From assembly GCA_028818375.1 (NCBI GenBank), contig JAPPOB010000007.1, positions 226,490 through 290,489 on the forward strand: a stretch of DNA of 64,000 nt, read 5' to 3'. The notes beneath the pieces are model-generated. The model had not been told where the DNA came from. It did not search any database and saw nothing but the letters and a program-made list of their open reading frames with translations. Position 1 is the first letter of the stretch; the number at the start of each line of letters is the position of its first letter. Positions 48,541 to 57,701 of the stretch are shown one piece after another. This DNA is from Anaerolineaceae bacterium (GTDB lineage: Bacteria > Chloroflexota > Anaerolineae > Aggregatilineales > Phototrophicaceae). The position numbers and the translations under genes are program-made.

Positions 48541-49401
48541 ATGCGACTGGGCGGCGTGGACGACTGGTTCTCCGGCTGGCTGAACGTCGACGAGCAGGTG
48601 GTCGGGGAGCTCGTGGCACTGGGTTTCAGCGGCATGGGCATGCATTACCCCGGCGACCCGCTGGAGCAGCCCCTGGCGGAGGCCATGCGCACGCGGCAGT
48701 TGCTACAGGACAGCGGCATCGAGCTGGTGCAGTTCTGGGGCGCCTATCCCTCCATCATCAGCCGCGACGAGAGCGTGCGCCGCGCCGGCCTGCAGGTCTG
48801 CCGCCACGTGATACAGCGCGCCGGCGAACTGGGCGCGCACATGGCCTCGCTGCGCCCCACCAGCATGTATGACGGCTACCAGTGGGCGCCGCACGCGGAC
48901 AACTTTCTGCCGGAGACCGAGGAGCGCCTGGTGCGCAGCCTGGCCGAAATCGGCGAAGCGGCCGCGCAGTTCGGCGTGCCGGTCGCGATGGAGTGTCACC
49001 TGACCACCACGCTGGGCGAGCCGGCCAAAATTCGGCGCATCATCGAGCGCAGCAACCCGGACTGGATCGGCGTGAACGCCGACGTCGTCAACTTCGTCAA
49101 GGACCTCGACAGCGTCTACAACACGACGGCGGTCATCGATCACTTCTTCAATCAACTGGGCCCCTGCATCCGCTCCGCGCATCTCAAGGACGTCACTGTT
49201 GGCGAGCAACTGGTGCTGCACATCGAGGAGGCGGTGCCCGGCACGGGTCTGCTGGACTGGGACCGTTTGTTCCGGCGCTTCGAGGCGCTGATGCCGGAGG
49301 GCTACGTCCTGATTGAACACCTCAGACGCCTGGAGGACGTGCGCCAGGCGCGCGATTTCGTCGTTGGGCGCCTGGCGCAACTCGCCATCGCCATTCACTG
49401 A
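48541..49401 (+). CDS. Sugar phosphate isomerase/epimerase-like TIM barrel (AP endonuclease 2 family)
   Basis: 286 residues from the ATG right after GGGAGAGACGGAG. A xylose-isomerase-like TIM barrel: ALGFSGMGMHYPG, VPVAMECHLTTTLG (metal Glu), WIGVNADVVNF, IRSAHLKDV (metal His) and a terminal YVLIEHLRR. The metal-site residues are arranged as in IolE/IolI-type isomerases. It would interconvert keto-sugars or cyclitols; the substrate is unknown. It is followed by the PBP gene 32 nt later. Confidence 0.85.
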   Translation: MRLGGVDDWFSGWLNVDEQVVGELVALGFSGMGMHYPGDPLEQPLAEAMRTRQLLQDSGIELVQFWGAYPSIISRDESVRRAGLQVCRHVIQRAGELGAHMASLRPTSMYDGYQWAPHADNFLPETEERLVRSLAEIGEAAAQFGVPVAMECHLTTTLGEPAKIRRIIERSNPDWIGVNADVVNFVKDLDSVYNTTAVIDHFFNQLGPCIRSAHLKDVTVGEQLVLHIEEAVPGTGLLDWDRLFRRFEALMPEGYVLIEHLRRLEDVRQARDFVVGRLAQLAIAIH

Positions 49402-49433
49402 AGCCAGCGCCCGGCCAGGAGAGACGCGCCGGC

Positions 49434-52385
49434 ATGAATGAGGAACGCAGGCCAGAAGAGCGGGAAGGCGACCTTCCCTTTCACCCGCCCCAACCTGAAG
49501 GAGAGGCCGGCCCGGTCGGGCCGCCGCGACGGCCCCAGGCGGCCAGGCCTGCCCGACGCCGACGCCCGTCGCGGCGGCGGGGAATTGGACCGCGCGGTTG
49601 CCTGATCGCCACCGTCGCCGCCGGCGGCTTTCTCTGCGGCGGGCTGACGCTGACGGTGCTGCTGGCCGTGACGCTGCTGGGCGCTCGCATCGAGGGACAG
49701 CTGGCCGAGCGCGTGGCCCAGGTGGATGACTGGCGCAACTTCGAGAGCAGCTTCATTTACGACCGCTACGGCGAGGTGCTTTACGAGTCCTTCCGCGAGG
49801 GCCGCCGCACCTACGTCCCGCTGCGGGATATTCCGCCCGCCCTGATCGACGCCACCCTGGCGATTGAGGACGACACCTTCTACAGCAACCCTGGCATCGA
49901 CGTGGCCGCGACCCTGCGCGCCTTCCTGCAGTACGTCGGCCTTGCGCGCGGCAGCAGCGGCGGCAGCACCATCACCCAGCAACTGGTGCGCAACCTGCTC
50001 TTCACGCCGGAGCGCCGCGCCGAGCGCAGCATCGATCGCAAGCTGGAGGAGATCGCGCTGGCCCTGGTGCTGACTCAACGCAAGAGCAAGGACGAGATCC
50101 TCGAGCTTTACCTGAACGAGATCTACTACGGCAACCTGGCCTACGGCGCCCAGGCCGCCGCCAGCACCTTCTTCAACAAGGACGTCAGCCGCATCAACCT
50201 GGGCGAGGCGGCCATGCTGGCCGGCCTGCCCCAGGCGCCCGCCAGCCTTGATCCGCTCAACCCGGAGCAGGAGGTGCAGGAGGCCGTCAACCTGCGCTGG
50301 CTCACCGTGCTGGAGCGCATGCTCGTCGAAGGCTTCATCGACAGGGCGCAGCGCGATCAGGCCATCGCCGACGGCCTGAGCTTCGACACGCCCGACGTGC
50401 CCTTCCGCGCGCCGCACTTCACCGTCCACGTGCAGGCGGAACTCGAGCAGCTCCTGAGCAGCCTCGGCCACGGGCCGGACCTGATCGCCAACGGCGGCCT
50501 CAAGGTCTACACCACGCTCGACCTGCGCGTCAACGACCTGGCGCAGGACTCGGTGCGGCAACAGGTGGCCCGTCTGGCGGGCAACAACGTGGGCAACGGC
50601 GCCGTGGTCGTCACCCGGCCGGACAGCGGCGAGATCCTCGCCATGGTGGGCAGCGCCGACTATTACGACGACAGCATCGACGGTCGCGTCAACGTCACCA
50701 GCGCCTTGCGCCAGCCCGGCAGCACCGTTAAGCCCATGACCTACGCCGCGGCGCTGGAACAGGGCATGTCGCCGGCCGAAATCCTGTGGGACACCAAACT
50801 CGAGGTGCGCGGCCCCAACACCCCGCCGGACTGGCCGCGCAACTACGACAAGCTTTTCCACGGCCCGCAGCGCATGCGCCAGGCCCTCGCCAACAGTTAC
50901 AACATCCCGGCCGTGGTCACGCTGCGGCGCATCGGCGTGCCGGCCCTGCTGGAGATCATGGAGCGCTTCGGCGTGGCCAGCCTGGGCCGCGAAGCCGGCC
51001 GCTACGGCCTGTCGTTGACCCTCGGCGGCGGCGACATCACCCTGCTGGAGCTGGCGCAGGCCTACGGCGTCCTCGCCAACGAGGGCGCCCGCGTGTCGCT
51101 GCACAGCATCCGCTGCGTACTCAACCGCGAGGACGAGGTGCTCTATGAACTGGACGAGGGTTGCCCCCACGGCCGGCTGACTGCCGGCAGCGTCCAGCGA
51201 CGCGCCCTCGGCCAGCAGGTGCTGGACCCGCGCATCGCCTTCCTCATCAGCGATATGCTGTCGGACAACGTGGCGCGCAGCCCGGCCATGGGCGCCCGCA
51301 GCCCCCTGCTGATCCCCGGCCTCACCAGCGCCGTCAAGACGGGCACCACCGATGACATCCGCGACAACTGGACCGTGGGTTACACGCGCAACGTCGTGGT
51401 GGGCGTCTGGGTGGGCAACAGCGATGGCGCGCCGATGGTGGATTCCACCGGCCTCTCGGGCGCCGCGCCGCTCTGGAACGCCGTGATGGCCGGCATCTAC
51501 CGCGACGCCGGCATGTTGGCCAGCTTCGCGCGCGATGGCATGCTGCTCAACGACACCCTGCAGGCGCCGGCCGGCCTGCAGCAGGTCAGCCTCTGCGACC
51601 CCGGCTCGCTGAAGGACCCCGCCACGGCCTGCGCGCGCCGCGTCGACGAGTGGCTGCTGACCAGCCCGGTCGGCCTGCCGGACGCGGACAGCGGCCTGCT
51701 CTATCCCGACCCCACCGCGCCCGGCCCCACCCTGCAGAGTAGCGGCGTGCGCCTTGAGGAGGTCGAGCCCGGCATCTACCGCGTGTTGGCCTTCCGCATC
51801 CCGACCGAAGTGGCCAGCGGCATCCGCTACCAGAATCCGGACAGCCGCACGCCGCCGCCGCCGCCGCTCTATTGTCAGGCGCCGCAGGAACTGGTGGCGG
51901 CGGCCGTTTCCCTCGGCGCGCGCGAGCAACTCTTCCTCGCGCCGCCCCTGTCGCCCTCGCCGCAGGAAGTGGTCGAGGCCGAGCTTTTCGCGCGCAGCCG
52001 CAACCTGGCCTTTCTGCCCTCGATTCGCTGCAGCAGCGCCCTGTTACGGCCACCGCAACACTATGACCCACCGGTCGCCACCGCCGTCATCACCTCGCCA
52101 CAAAATGGCGACGTGCTCTCGCGCTGGCGCGCCGCGCCTGTCCTCGGCAGCGTCATCTTCACGCCGGAGCAGGCGCAGTTTTACAAGCTGGAGATCATCG
52201 GCGGCGCCTTCGACAGCTGGGTGACCCTGGGCAGCACGCACGACCGCAGCGTCCCCAACGGGCAACTGGAAACCCTGCACGCGCCCTCGCTGGGCCCGGG
52301 CTGGTACCACCTGCGTCTGGTGCTGATCAGACCGGACGGGAATATCCTGCAGCGGCCCTTCGAAATCTCCTTCAGCGTGGAATAG
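49434..52385 (+). CDS. Class A penicillin-binding protein (PBP1A-type transglycosylase/transpeptidase)
   Basis: 983 residues. A basic, Pro-rich cytoplasmic N terminus, one membrane helix (about 58-82), then the GT51 transglycosylase: ALIDATLAIEDDTFYSNPG (catalytic Glu), GGSTITQQLVRNLL, RKLEEIALALVL and EIYYGN. The transpeptidase has the catalytic Ser in PGSTVKP, SxN as NSYN, and KTGTT. The last 200 residues are an extracellular extension with a beta-sandwich-like domain (TAVITSPQNGDVLS...). Builds peptidoglycan. Its 3' end overlaps the convergent SDR gene by 14 nt. Confidence 0.95.
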   Translation: MNEERRPEEREGDLPFHPPQPEGEAGPVGPPRRPQAARPARRRRPSRRRGIGPRGCLIATVAAGGFLCGGLTLTVLLAVTLLGARIEGQLAERVAQVDDWRNFESSFIYDRYGEVLYESFREGRRTYVPLRDIPPALIDATLAIEDDTFYSNPGIDVAATLRAFLQYVGLARGSSGGSTITQQLVRNLLFTPERRAERSIDRKLEEIALALVLTQRKSKDEILELYLNEIYYGNLAYGAQAAASTFFNKDVSRINLGEAAMLAGLPQAPASLDPLNPEQEVQEAVNLRWLTVLERMLVEGFIDRAQRDQAIADGLSFDTPDVPFRAPHFTVHVQAELEQLLSSLGHGPDLIANGGLKVYTTLDLRVNDLAQDSVRQQVARLAGNNVGNGAVVVTRPDSGEILAMVGSADYYDDSIDGRVNVTSALRQPGSTVKPMTYAAALEQGMSPAEILWDTKLEVRGPNTPPDWPRNYDKLFHGPQRMRQALANSYNIPAVVTLRRIGVPALLEIMERFGVASLGREAGRYGLSLTLGGGDITLLELAQAYGVLANEGARVSLHSIRCVLNREDEVLYELDEGCPHGRLTAGSVQRRALGQQVLDPRIAFLISDMLSDNVARSPAMGARSPLLIPGLTSAVKTGTTDDIRDNWTVGYTRNVVVGVWVGNSDGAPMVDSTGLSGAAPLWNAVMAGIYRDAGMLASFARDGMLLNDTLQAPAGLQQVSLCDPGSLKDPATACARRVDEWLLTSPVGLPDADSGLLYPDPTAPGPTLQSSGVRLEEVEPGIYRVLAFRIPTEVASGIRYQNPDSRTPPPPPLYCQAPQELVAAAVSLGAREQLFLAPPLSPSPQEVVEAELFARSRNLAFLPSIRCSSALLRPPQHYDPPVATAVITSPQNGDVLSRWRAAPVLGSVIFTPEQAQFYKLEIIGGAFDSWVTLGSTHDRSVPNGQLETLHAPSLGPGWYHLRLVLIRPDGNILQRPFEISFSVE

Positions 52386-53052
52386 GCCCGCCGCCGACCT
52401 GCACCTGCCAGCCCGCGTCAGCCTGTTCGCGCCCACAGAGCGCCACGGCGGCGGCGGCCACCTCGTCCACGTCAGCGGGCGCTGCGATACAGAGCGCGTG
52501 TACGCGGATGCCCGCCGGCGCCAGTTCGCGGGCGGCCTGCCGCGCCAGTCCCCCGAGGCCGGCGCGGGCCGCGACCGTGGCGACGTCAGCGCCGGCATGG
52601 CCCGGCGCCAGCAACAGGATGACGCCACCGCCCTCATCCGCCATCACCCGCGCCATCAGCTGGGTGCAGAAGAAGGCGCCGGTCAGGTTGACTTCCAGCA
52701 GACGACGCCAGTCCCACTCGTCGAGGCGCAGCAGGGGCCGCTCCAGCGGGCCGGCGCCGGCCGCGTGCAGCAGCAGCGAGACGCGGCCGAAGGCGTCGCG
52801 GGCGCGCTCGATCAGGTTGGCGGCCTGAAAGCGGTTGGAGACGTCGCCGGGGCAGGCCAGCGCCTGGCCGCCGCCCGCGGCGATGGCGGCGCGCACGCTT
52901 TCGGCGCGGTCGGGATTGAGATCGTTGAGCGCCACGGCGGCGCCGGCCCGGGCCAGCGCCAGGGCGATGGCGCGTCCCTGCCTCCCGCCCGCGCCGGTGA
53001 CGATGGCCGCGCAACCTCCCAGGTCGACGGGGCGTTCAGGCACCGCTGTCAT
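52372..53052 (-). CDS. Short-chain dehydrogenase/reductase lacking the catalytic Tyr/Lys
   Basis: 226 residues. The nucleotide-binding TGAGGRQG motif, LNDLNP and CPGDVSN are intact, so NAD(P) binding is likely. LHAAGAG stands for NNAG. Where SDR enzymes have Y-x-x-x-K before the AGLGGLARQAARELA helix, this protein reads TVAARAG: Tyr is lost and Lys is Arg. The start overlaps the response-regulator 3' end by 17 nt. Either a non-catalytic binding protein or a degenerate enzyme. Confidence 0.8.
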   Translation of the reverse strand: MTAVPERPVDLGGCAAIVTGAGGRQGRAIALALARAGAAVALNDLNPDRAESVRAAIAAGGGQALACPGDVSNRFQAANLIERARDAFGRVSLLLHAAGAGPLERPLLRLDEWDWRRLLEVNLTGAFFCTQLMARVMADEGGGVILLLAPGHAGADVATVAARAGLGGLARQAARELAPAGIRVHALCIAAPADVDEVAAAAVALCGREQADAGWQVQVGGGPIPR

Positions 53053-53767
53053 CGGGGTCGGGCTCGAAACGGTAACCGACGCTCCATACGGTGCGAATGA
53101 AGGCCGGGCGGGCGGGGTCGGGCTCGATTTTCTCGCGCAGCCGCCGCACGTGCACCGTCACCGTGCTGTCGTCGCCCTCGAAATTGTAGCCCCACACCTG
53201 GTCCAGCAGCTGGTCGCGGCTGAAGACCTGGCGCGGGTTGCTGGCCAGGTGCCAGAGCAGGTCGAATTCGCGCGCGGTGAGCGCGACCGGCTGGCCATGG
53301 CGCCGCACCTCGCGCGCCCGCGGGTCCAGCGTCAGCGGCCCGATCTGCAGCGGCCGGCCGTCGGCCTGGCTGACGGGGTCGCTGCGGCGCAGGACGGCGC
53401 GCACGCGCGCCACCAGTTCGCGCGGGCTGAAGGGCTTCGTCAGATAGTCGTCGGCGCCCAGCTCCAGGCCTTCGACGCGGTCCTGTTCGTCGCGGCGCGC
53501 GGTCAGCATGATGATCGGCACAGCGTGTTCGGCGCCGAGCACGCTGAGGTCGCCGCGCAGGCGTCGCGTGATGCTGAGTCCGTCGATGCCCGGCAGCATG
53601 AGGTCGAGAATCAGCAGGTCCGGCGGTTCACGGTCCAGCGCCTGCAAGGCCGCGCGGCCATCCGCGGCCTCGTCGACCAGCCAGCCCTCGCGCTCCAGAT
53701 AGCGGCGCAGCACCTCGCGCACGGTGGGCTCGTCATCCACCACCAGAATGCGATGCCGCCGCTTCAC
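53036..53767 (-). CDS. OmpR/PhoB-family response regulator (no kinase adjacent)
   Basis: 243 residues, GTG start. Receiver domain: ILVVDDEP, the phospho-acceptor Asp in LILDLMLPG, LTARRDE and TKPFSPREL. The C-terminal winged helix is of trans_reg_C type: LTAREFDLLWHLASNPRQVFSRDQLL, WGYNFEGDDSTVTVHVRRLREKI and a wing ending RTVWSVGYRFEP. It follows the sugar kinase gene by 22 nt. No histidine kinase is nearby. Targets unknown. Confidence 0.93.
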   Translation of the reverse strand: MKRRHRILVVDDEPTVREVLRRYLEREGWLVDEAADGRAALQALDREPPDLLILDLMLPGIDGLSITRRLRGDLSVLGAEHAVPIIMLTARRDEQDRVEGLELGADDYLTKPFSPRELVARVRAVLRRSDPVSQADGRPLQIGPLTLDPRAREVRRHGQPVALTAREFDLLWHLASNPRQVFSRDQLLDQVWGYNFEGDDSTVTVHVRRLREKIEPDPARPAFIRTVWSVGYRFEPDPDDSGA

Positions 53768-53789
53768 AGGGCCGCGCTCCGCCCGCGCA

Positions 53790-54734
53790 TCAAGGTCCGT
53801 CGCCCTGGTCCATCAAAAAGGCCTCGACGGTGGCGCGCTGCGGCATGGCCGGGATGGCGCCGCGGGCGATGGTCGACAGCGCGCCGACCGCGTTGGCGAA
53901 ACGCGCCATCTGCGCCAGGCGCCCGGGCCAGGCGTCGCCGTATTCCAGCAGGCTGGCCAGAATGGCGGCCACGTAGCCGTCGCCGGCGCCGGTGGTATCG
54001 ACGGACTCGACGGCGAACCCAGGCGCGTGGACGCGCTGTTCGCGCGTGTACAGGGTGGAGCCGCCCGGGCCGTGCGTGACGATCAGCAGTCGCGTGCGCT
54101 CGCGCCACAGCGCGTCCAGGTCGCCACCCGTGAGGAAGTCCACCTCCTCGTCGCTGACCTTGACCACGTGGGCGTACTCAAGGCCGGCCAGCATCCAGCG
54201 CCGCGCCGTGGCCGCGTCCGGCCACAGACCGAGGCGCAGGTTGGGGTCGTAAGCGAGCAGCATGTCGCGCGCCAGCGCATAATCGATGGCCGCCAGCAGC
54301 GACTCGCGCGAGCTACCCGCGATCATGGTGAGGGAGCCGTAAAAGAAGATGGCATGGCCGTCGATGCGCGCCAGGTCGAGGTCGGCGGGGGTCATCAGCA
54401 TGTCCGCGCCCGGATGGCGGTAGAAGACGAAACTGCGCTCGCCGCCCTCCGCCAGGGAGACGAAGGCCAGCGAGGTGCGCGCCTCGGGCGAGAAGCGGAT
54501 GCCCGCCACGTCCACGCCTTCCGCGGCCAGCAACTGCGCCAGATAGTGGCCGAAGGGGTCGTCGCCCACCATCGCCAGCAGGGCGCTCGCGTGGCCCAGA
54601 CGCTTCAGGGCGACCATCACGTTGGCCGGCGCGCCGCCGGCGGCCTTCAGGAAGCCACTGGCCTCGCCCACCGTGACGCCGCTCTCCAGCGCCACGAAGT
54701 CGATCAACAGTTCACCCACGCTCACCACGCTCAT
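53790..54734 (-). CDS. PfkB-family carbohydrate kinase (fructokinase-like)
   Basis: 314 residues of the ribokinase fold. N-terminal VSVGELLIDFVA, GGAPANVMVAL and the C-terminal anion-hole/catalytic motif DTTGAGDGYVAAIL (catalytic Asp; Gly for the usual Ala/Ser). The ARTSLAFVSLAEGGERSFVFYRHPGADM region matches bacterial fructokinases. It could phosphorylate fructose released by the GH32 enzymes at the left of the window, though it lies 50 kb away. It forms a run with the response regulator and SDR genes. Confidence 0.88.
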   Translation of the reverse strand: MSVVSVGELLIDFVALESGVTVGEASGFLKAAGGAPANVMVALKRLGHASALLAMVGDDPFGHYLAQLLAAEGVDVAGIRFSPEARTSLAFVSLAEGGERSFVFYRHPGADMLMTPADLDLARIDGHAIFFYGSLTMIAGSSRESLLAAIDYALARDMLLAYDPNLRLGLWPDAATARRWMLAGLEYAHVVKVSDEEVDFLTGGDLDALWRERTRLLIVTHGPGGSTLYTREQRVHAPGFAVESVDTTGAGDGYVAAILASLLEYGDAWPGRLAQMARFANAVGALSTIARGAIPAMPQRATVEAFLMDQGDGP

Positions 54735-54857
54735 CGTCGCCCCCTCCCGCGCCAGGCGTTTGTCACCGCCCCAGGCGCAGCCCCCAACTGTACCGCATCG
54801 GGCTTTTGCTGTATCATGCCGCCGCGAGCCCGCCGAAGCCCGGAGTCCCGCGATCGC

Positions 54858-55967
54858 ATGTGGATGAAGCGCATCACCATCATATTTGGCATCTCAATGG
54901 CCGCCATTCTGGCCCTGACCACGCTGCTCTCGGCCGTGGCGCCCAACCAGCCGCGCGTCGTGCCGACCGCGGCGCCCGTCGCCACCTTCCCGCCACCGCC
55001 GGCGCCGGAGAGCATCGTCTTCGCGCAACGCTTCCTCCACCCCGCCGGCCTCTATACCCTCGCCCTGCCCGCGGGCTGGGCTGTCGACGAGGCGGAGAAC
55101 ACGCGCGCGGGCCTGCGCACCGTCCTGGCCAACGAGGCCGCGCAAAGCGTGATCCAGGTGGACGTGGACCGGCCGCCGCGCAGCAGCGACTCGGGCCCGC
55201 TAACGCTGGACGTCCTCGACGCGCGCTACAACGACGCCTGGCTGGGCAGCAGCTGGCGCGAATATCGCGACTGGGAAGAGAGCGAACGCCGGCGCAGCGC
55301 CGACGACCGGCTGATCATCGACTTCGCCCTGCAGCACGGCGGCCAGACCTTCGTGGCGCGGCAGCAGTCCTGGACCGACGGCGAGTGGATCTACGCCGTG
55401 CGCGTCGTCACGCCGGAAAACGCGACGGCCGCCCTGCTGCAACTGCTGGAGGGCACGGCCGACTCGCTGCGTCCGCTCAAGGAACTGGCCGACACGCCCT
55501 TCCTCTGGAACGCCTGGTTCGACGGCGAGCGGGCGCACTTCATCCGATACCCGCAGGACTGGACGCTGAGCGACAGCGCGCCCGGCCGCCCCACCAGCCT
55601 CAGCGGGGGCGACGCCTCGCTGCGCATCGAGAGCCTCGAGGGCCAGGTGGCTGACGAAGCGGCCGCCGGCGCCAGCGTCAGCGCGCGGCACAGCGGCGCC
55701 GAAGTCCTCAGCGTCAGCGCGCTGGCGCAGGAGGGGGCGGAGGGCTTCGCCGTCGCCTGGCGCGGGCGCAACGTGGATGGCGACAGCCACAGCGGCTTCG
55801 ACGCGCTGCTCAACGGCGCCGACGGGCAACTGCACGTGGCCAGCCTGCGCTTCCCCGGCCTGACGGACCTCAACACGGAGGAGGGCGCGGCGGCCGAGCC
55901 GGACCTGGAGATGATGATGCGCTCCTTCCGCCTGCTGCCGGACCTGGCCGCTGAACTGGCTGGCTGA
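54858..55967 (+). CDS. Membrane-anchored extracytoplasmic protein of unknown function
   Basis: 369 residues. An N-terminal membrane anchor (about 5-27), a Pro/Ala-rich linker (APVATFPPPPAPE), then two repeated domains of about 150 residues. Each starts with a YTLALPAGW or HFIRYPQDW strand and contains SxIQVDV- or LRIESLEG-type beta elements (PsbP/Mog1-like pattern, my reading). GGAG lies 12 nt before the ATG. Probably a surface lipid-proximal binding protein. No enzyme motif. Confidence 0.65.
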   Translation: MWMKRITIIFGISMAAILALTTLLSAVAPNQPRVVPTAAPVATFPPPPAPESIVFAQRFLHPAGLYTLALPAGWAVDEAENTRAGLRTVLANEAAQSVIQVDVDRPPRSSDSGPLTLDVLDARYNDAWLGSSWREYRDWEESERRRSADDRLIIDFALQHGGQTFVARQQSWTDGEWIYAVRVVTPENATAALLQLLEGTADSLRPLKELADTPFLWNAWFDGERAHFIRYPQDWTLSDSAPGRPTSLSGGDASLRIESLEGQVADEAAAGASVSARHSGAEVLSVSALAQEGAEGFAVAWRGRNVDGDSHSGFDALLNGADGQLHVASLRFPGLTDLNTEEGAAAEPDLEMMMRSFRLLPDLAAELAG

Positions 55968-56054
55968 GACGCGCCATCGCCCGCGGCACCGCAATTGTTT
56001 CCCAACCCATTCAGACGTCGGGTATAGTTCCGTGATCCCGTAACCAGGTCTCTG

Positions 56055-57641
56055 GTGAAGCCCATGGGCGAGCGCAATTTCGCAAACCGCACCCTCTATC
56101 ACGGCGACAACCTCGCGTTCCTGCGCGGCATGAACAGTGAGACCATGCACCTCATCGCCACCGACCCGCCCTTCAACAAAAACCGCGACTTCCACGCCAC
56201 GCCCGACAGCCTGGCGGCGGGCGCAAGGTTTCGTGACCGCTGGCGCTGGGACGAGGACGTGCACGAGGAATGGACCGACGGCATCATCGACGACTGGCCG
56301 GCGGTGTGGGAGGTGATCACGGCGGCGCGCGCCGCCTACGGCGATGACATGGGCGCCTTCCTCTGCTGGCTGGGCGTGCGCCTGATGGAGATGCACCGCG
56401 TGCTGCGGGCGGACGGCAGCCTGTATTTGCACTGCGACCCAACCGCGAGCCACTACATCAAGGCAATTCTGGACGCGATTTTCGGCTGGAAGAACTTTCG
56501 CAACGAGATTGTGTGGCAAAGAAGGCACGACAAACACAACTTGGCCACAAAATCTATGGGACGAATCGTGGATTCCATCTTGTGGTACGCAAAGTCGCCG
56601 CTCCACAAATACAACATTCAGTATTTGCCATACTCCCCCGAATACATAAAGGAAATGTACAAACATACGGATGATCGCGGCAGATATCGTCTGCTTCCCT
56701 GTACAAACGAGACCGGTGGCAATAAGACTTACAATTTTCGTGGAGTTAAGAGAGCATGGCGTTTCAAGCCCGAGCGAATGCAACGAATGTTTGAAGATGA
56801 TTTATTGGTTCAAGCTAGGCCAGGTTCTCCCTTTCAATACAAGAAGTATCTGAAAGATGCTGAAGGCATAAAACTCGATAGTCTGTGGATCGATATTCCT
56901 GGGGCGAGAGGCAACGAACGCACCGGCTACCCCACGCAGAAGCCGCTGGCCCTCTACCGGCGCATCATCGAAGCCAGCAGCAACGAGGGCGACTTCGTCC
57001 TCGACCCCTTCTGCGGCTGCGCCACCACGCCCGTCGCCGCCGAGCAGCTGAAGCGCAAGTGGGTCGGCATGGACATCTGGGACGGCGCGAAGGACATCGT
57101 GCTCAGCCGCCTGGCGGAAGAAGGCATGCTCACGGAAGACAAGCAGCCTCTGCAATTCTGGACGAAGCGCGTCCACGTCGAAACGACGCCGCCCGAACGC
57201 AGTGACGACAACGAGGTCGCCGCGCCCTCCTTCCGGCTTCCCGTCCAGCGCCCGCACGAACCCTGGCAGCGCATCAGCCATCGCCAGATGACCCACGCGC
57301 TTTCGGCGGCGCAAGCTTCCGGCGAGGGCGTCATCTGCGCCGGCTGCGGCCGCCTGCTGGAGCGCGAGTTCATGCAACTCGACCACATCCAGCCGAAGGC
57401 CGAAGGCGGCGCCAACCACATCCTCAATCGCATCCTGCTCTGCGGCCCCTGCAACCGCCGCAAGCGCAACTACCTGACGCTGGCCGGCCTGCGGCGCGAG
57501 AACAAGAAAAAGGCGGTCGGCTGGATGCAGGACGAGGGCCGCGCCCTGCTGGCGCAGGACAGCGCGCGCGCCAAAGCCGAGTGGGTGCGGGATCACTTCG
57601 ATACGCCCGAATGCCAGCAGCTGATCAGGGGACAGAACTGA
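56055..57641 (+). CDS. DNA methyltransferase fused to an HNH nuclease domain
   Basis: 528 residues, beta-class DNA N4/N6 methyltransferase. LYHGDNLAFLRG, catalytic motif IV TDPPFNKNRDF (about residue 37), a central target-recognition region (about 150-285), then motif I at the C side as FVLDPFCGCATTPVAA and KWVGMDIW. A C-terminal HNH domain follows: CAGCGRLL, FMQLDHIQPKAEGG, NRILLCGPCNRRK, with the zinc Cys pairs. The central region (56510-56900) is clearly AT-richer than both flanks. The GTG at 56055 has AGG 6 nt upstream; an ATG at 56064 is the alternative. It could be a self-contained modification/restriction-like enzyme. Confidence 0.9.
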   Translation: MKPMGERNFANRTLYHGDNLAFLRGMNSETMHLIATDPPFNKNRDFHATPDSLAAGARFRDRWRWDEDVHEEWTDGIIDDWPAVWEVITAARAAYGDDMGAFLCWLGVRLMEMHRVLRADGSLYLHCDPTASHYIKAILDAIFGWKNFRNEIVWQRRHDKHNLATKSMGRIVDSILWYAKSPLHKYNIQYLPYSPEYIKEMYKHTDDRGRYRLLPCTNETGGNKTYNFRGVKRAWRFKPERMQRMFEDDLLVQARPGSPFQYKKYLKDAEGIKLDSLWIDIPGARGNERTGYPTQKPLALYRRIIEASSNEGDFVLDPFCGCATTPVAAEQLKRKWVGMDIWDGAKDIVLSRLAEEGMLTEDKQPLQFWTKRVHVETTPPERSDDNEVAAPSFRLPVQRPHEPWQRISHRQMTHALSAAQASGEGVICAGCGRLLEREFMQLDHIQPKAEGGANHILNRILLCGPCNRRKRNYLTLAGLRRENKKKAVGWMQDEGRALLAQDSARAKAEWVRDHFDTPECQQLIRGQN

Positions 57642-57701
57642 CTGTAGCCATGCCCTTGCCCTGCGCCGGCCTCGTGCTGCGCGCGGCGCGGCGCGGCGAA
57701 T

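Noticed and set aside
49395..51929. 844-codon open frame on the minus strand opposite the PBP gene
   Set aside because: Composition-driven antisense frame: the plus strand encodes a full PBP1A with all catalytic motifs, and the antisense translation is Ala/Gly/Arg/His/Gln-rich without domains.
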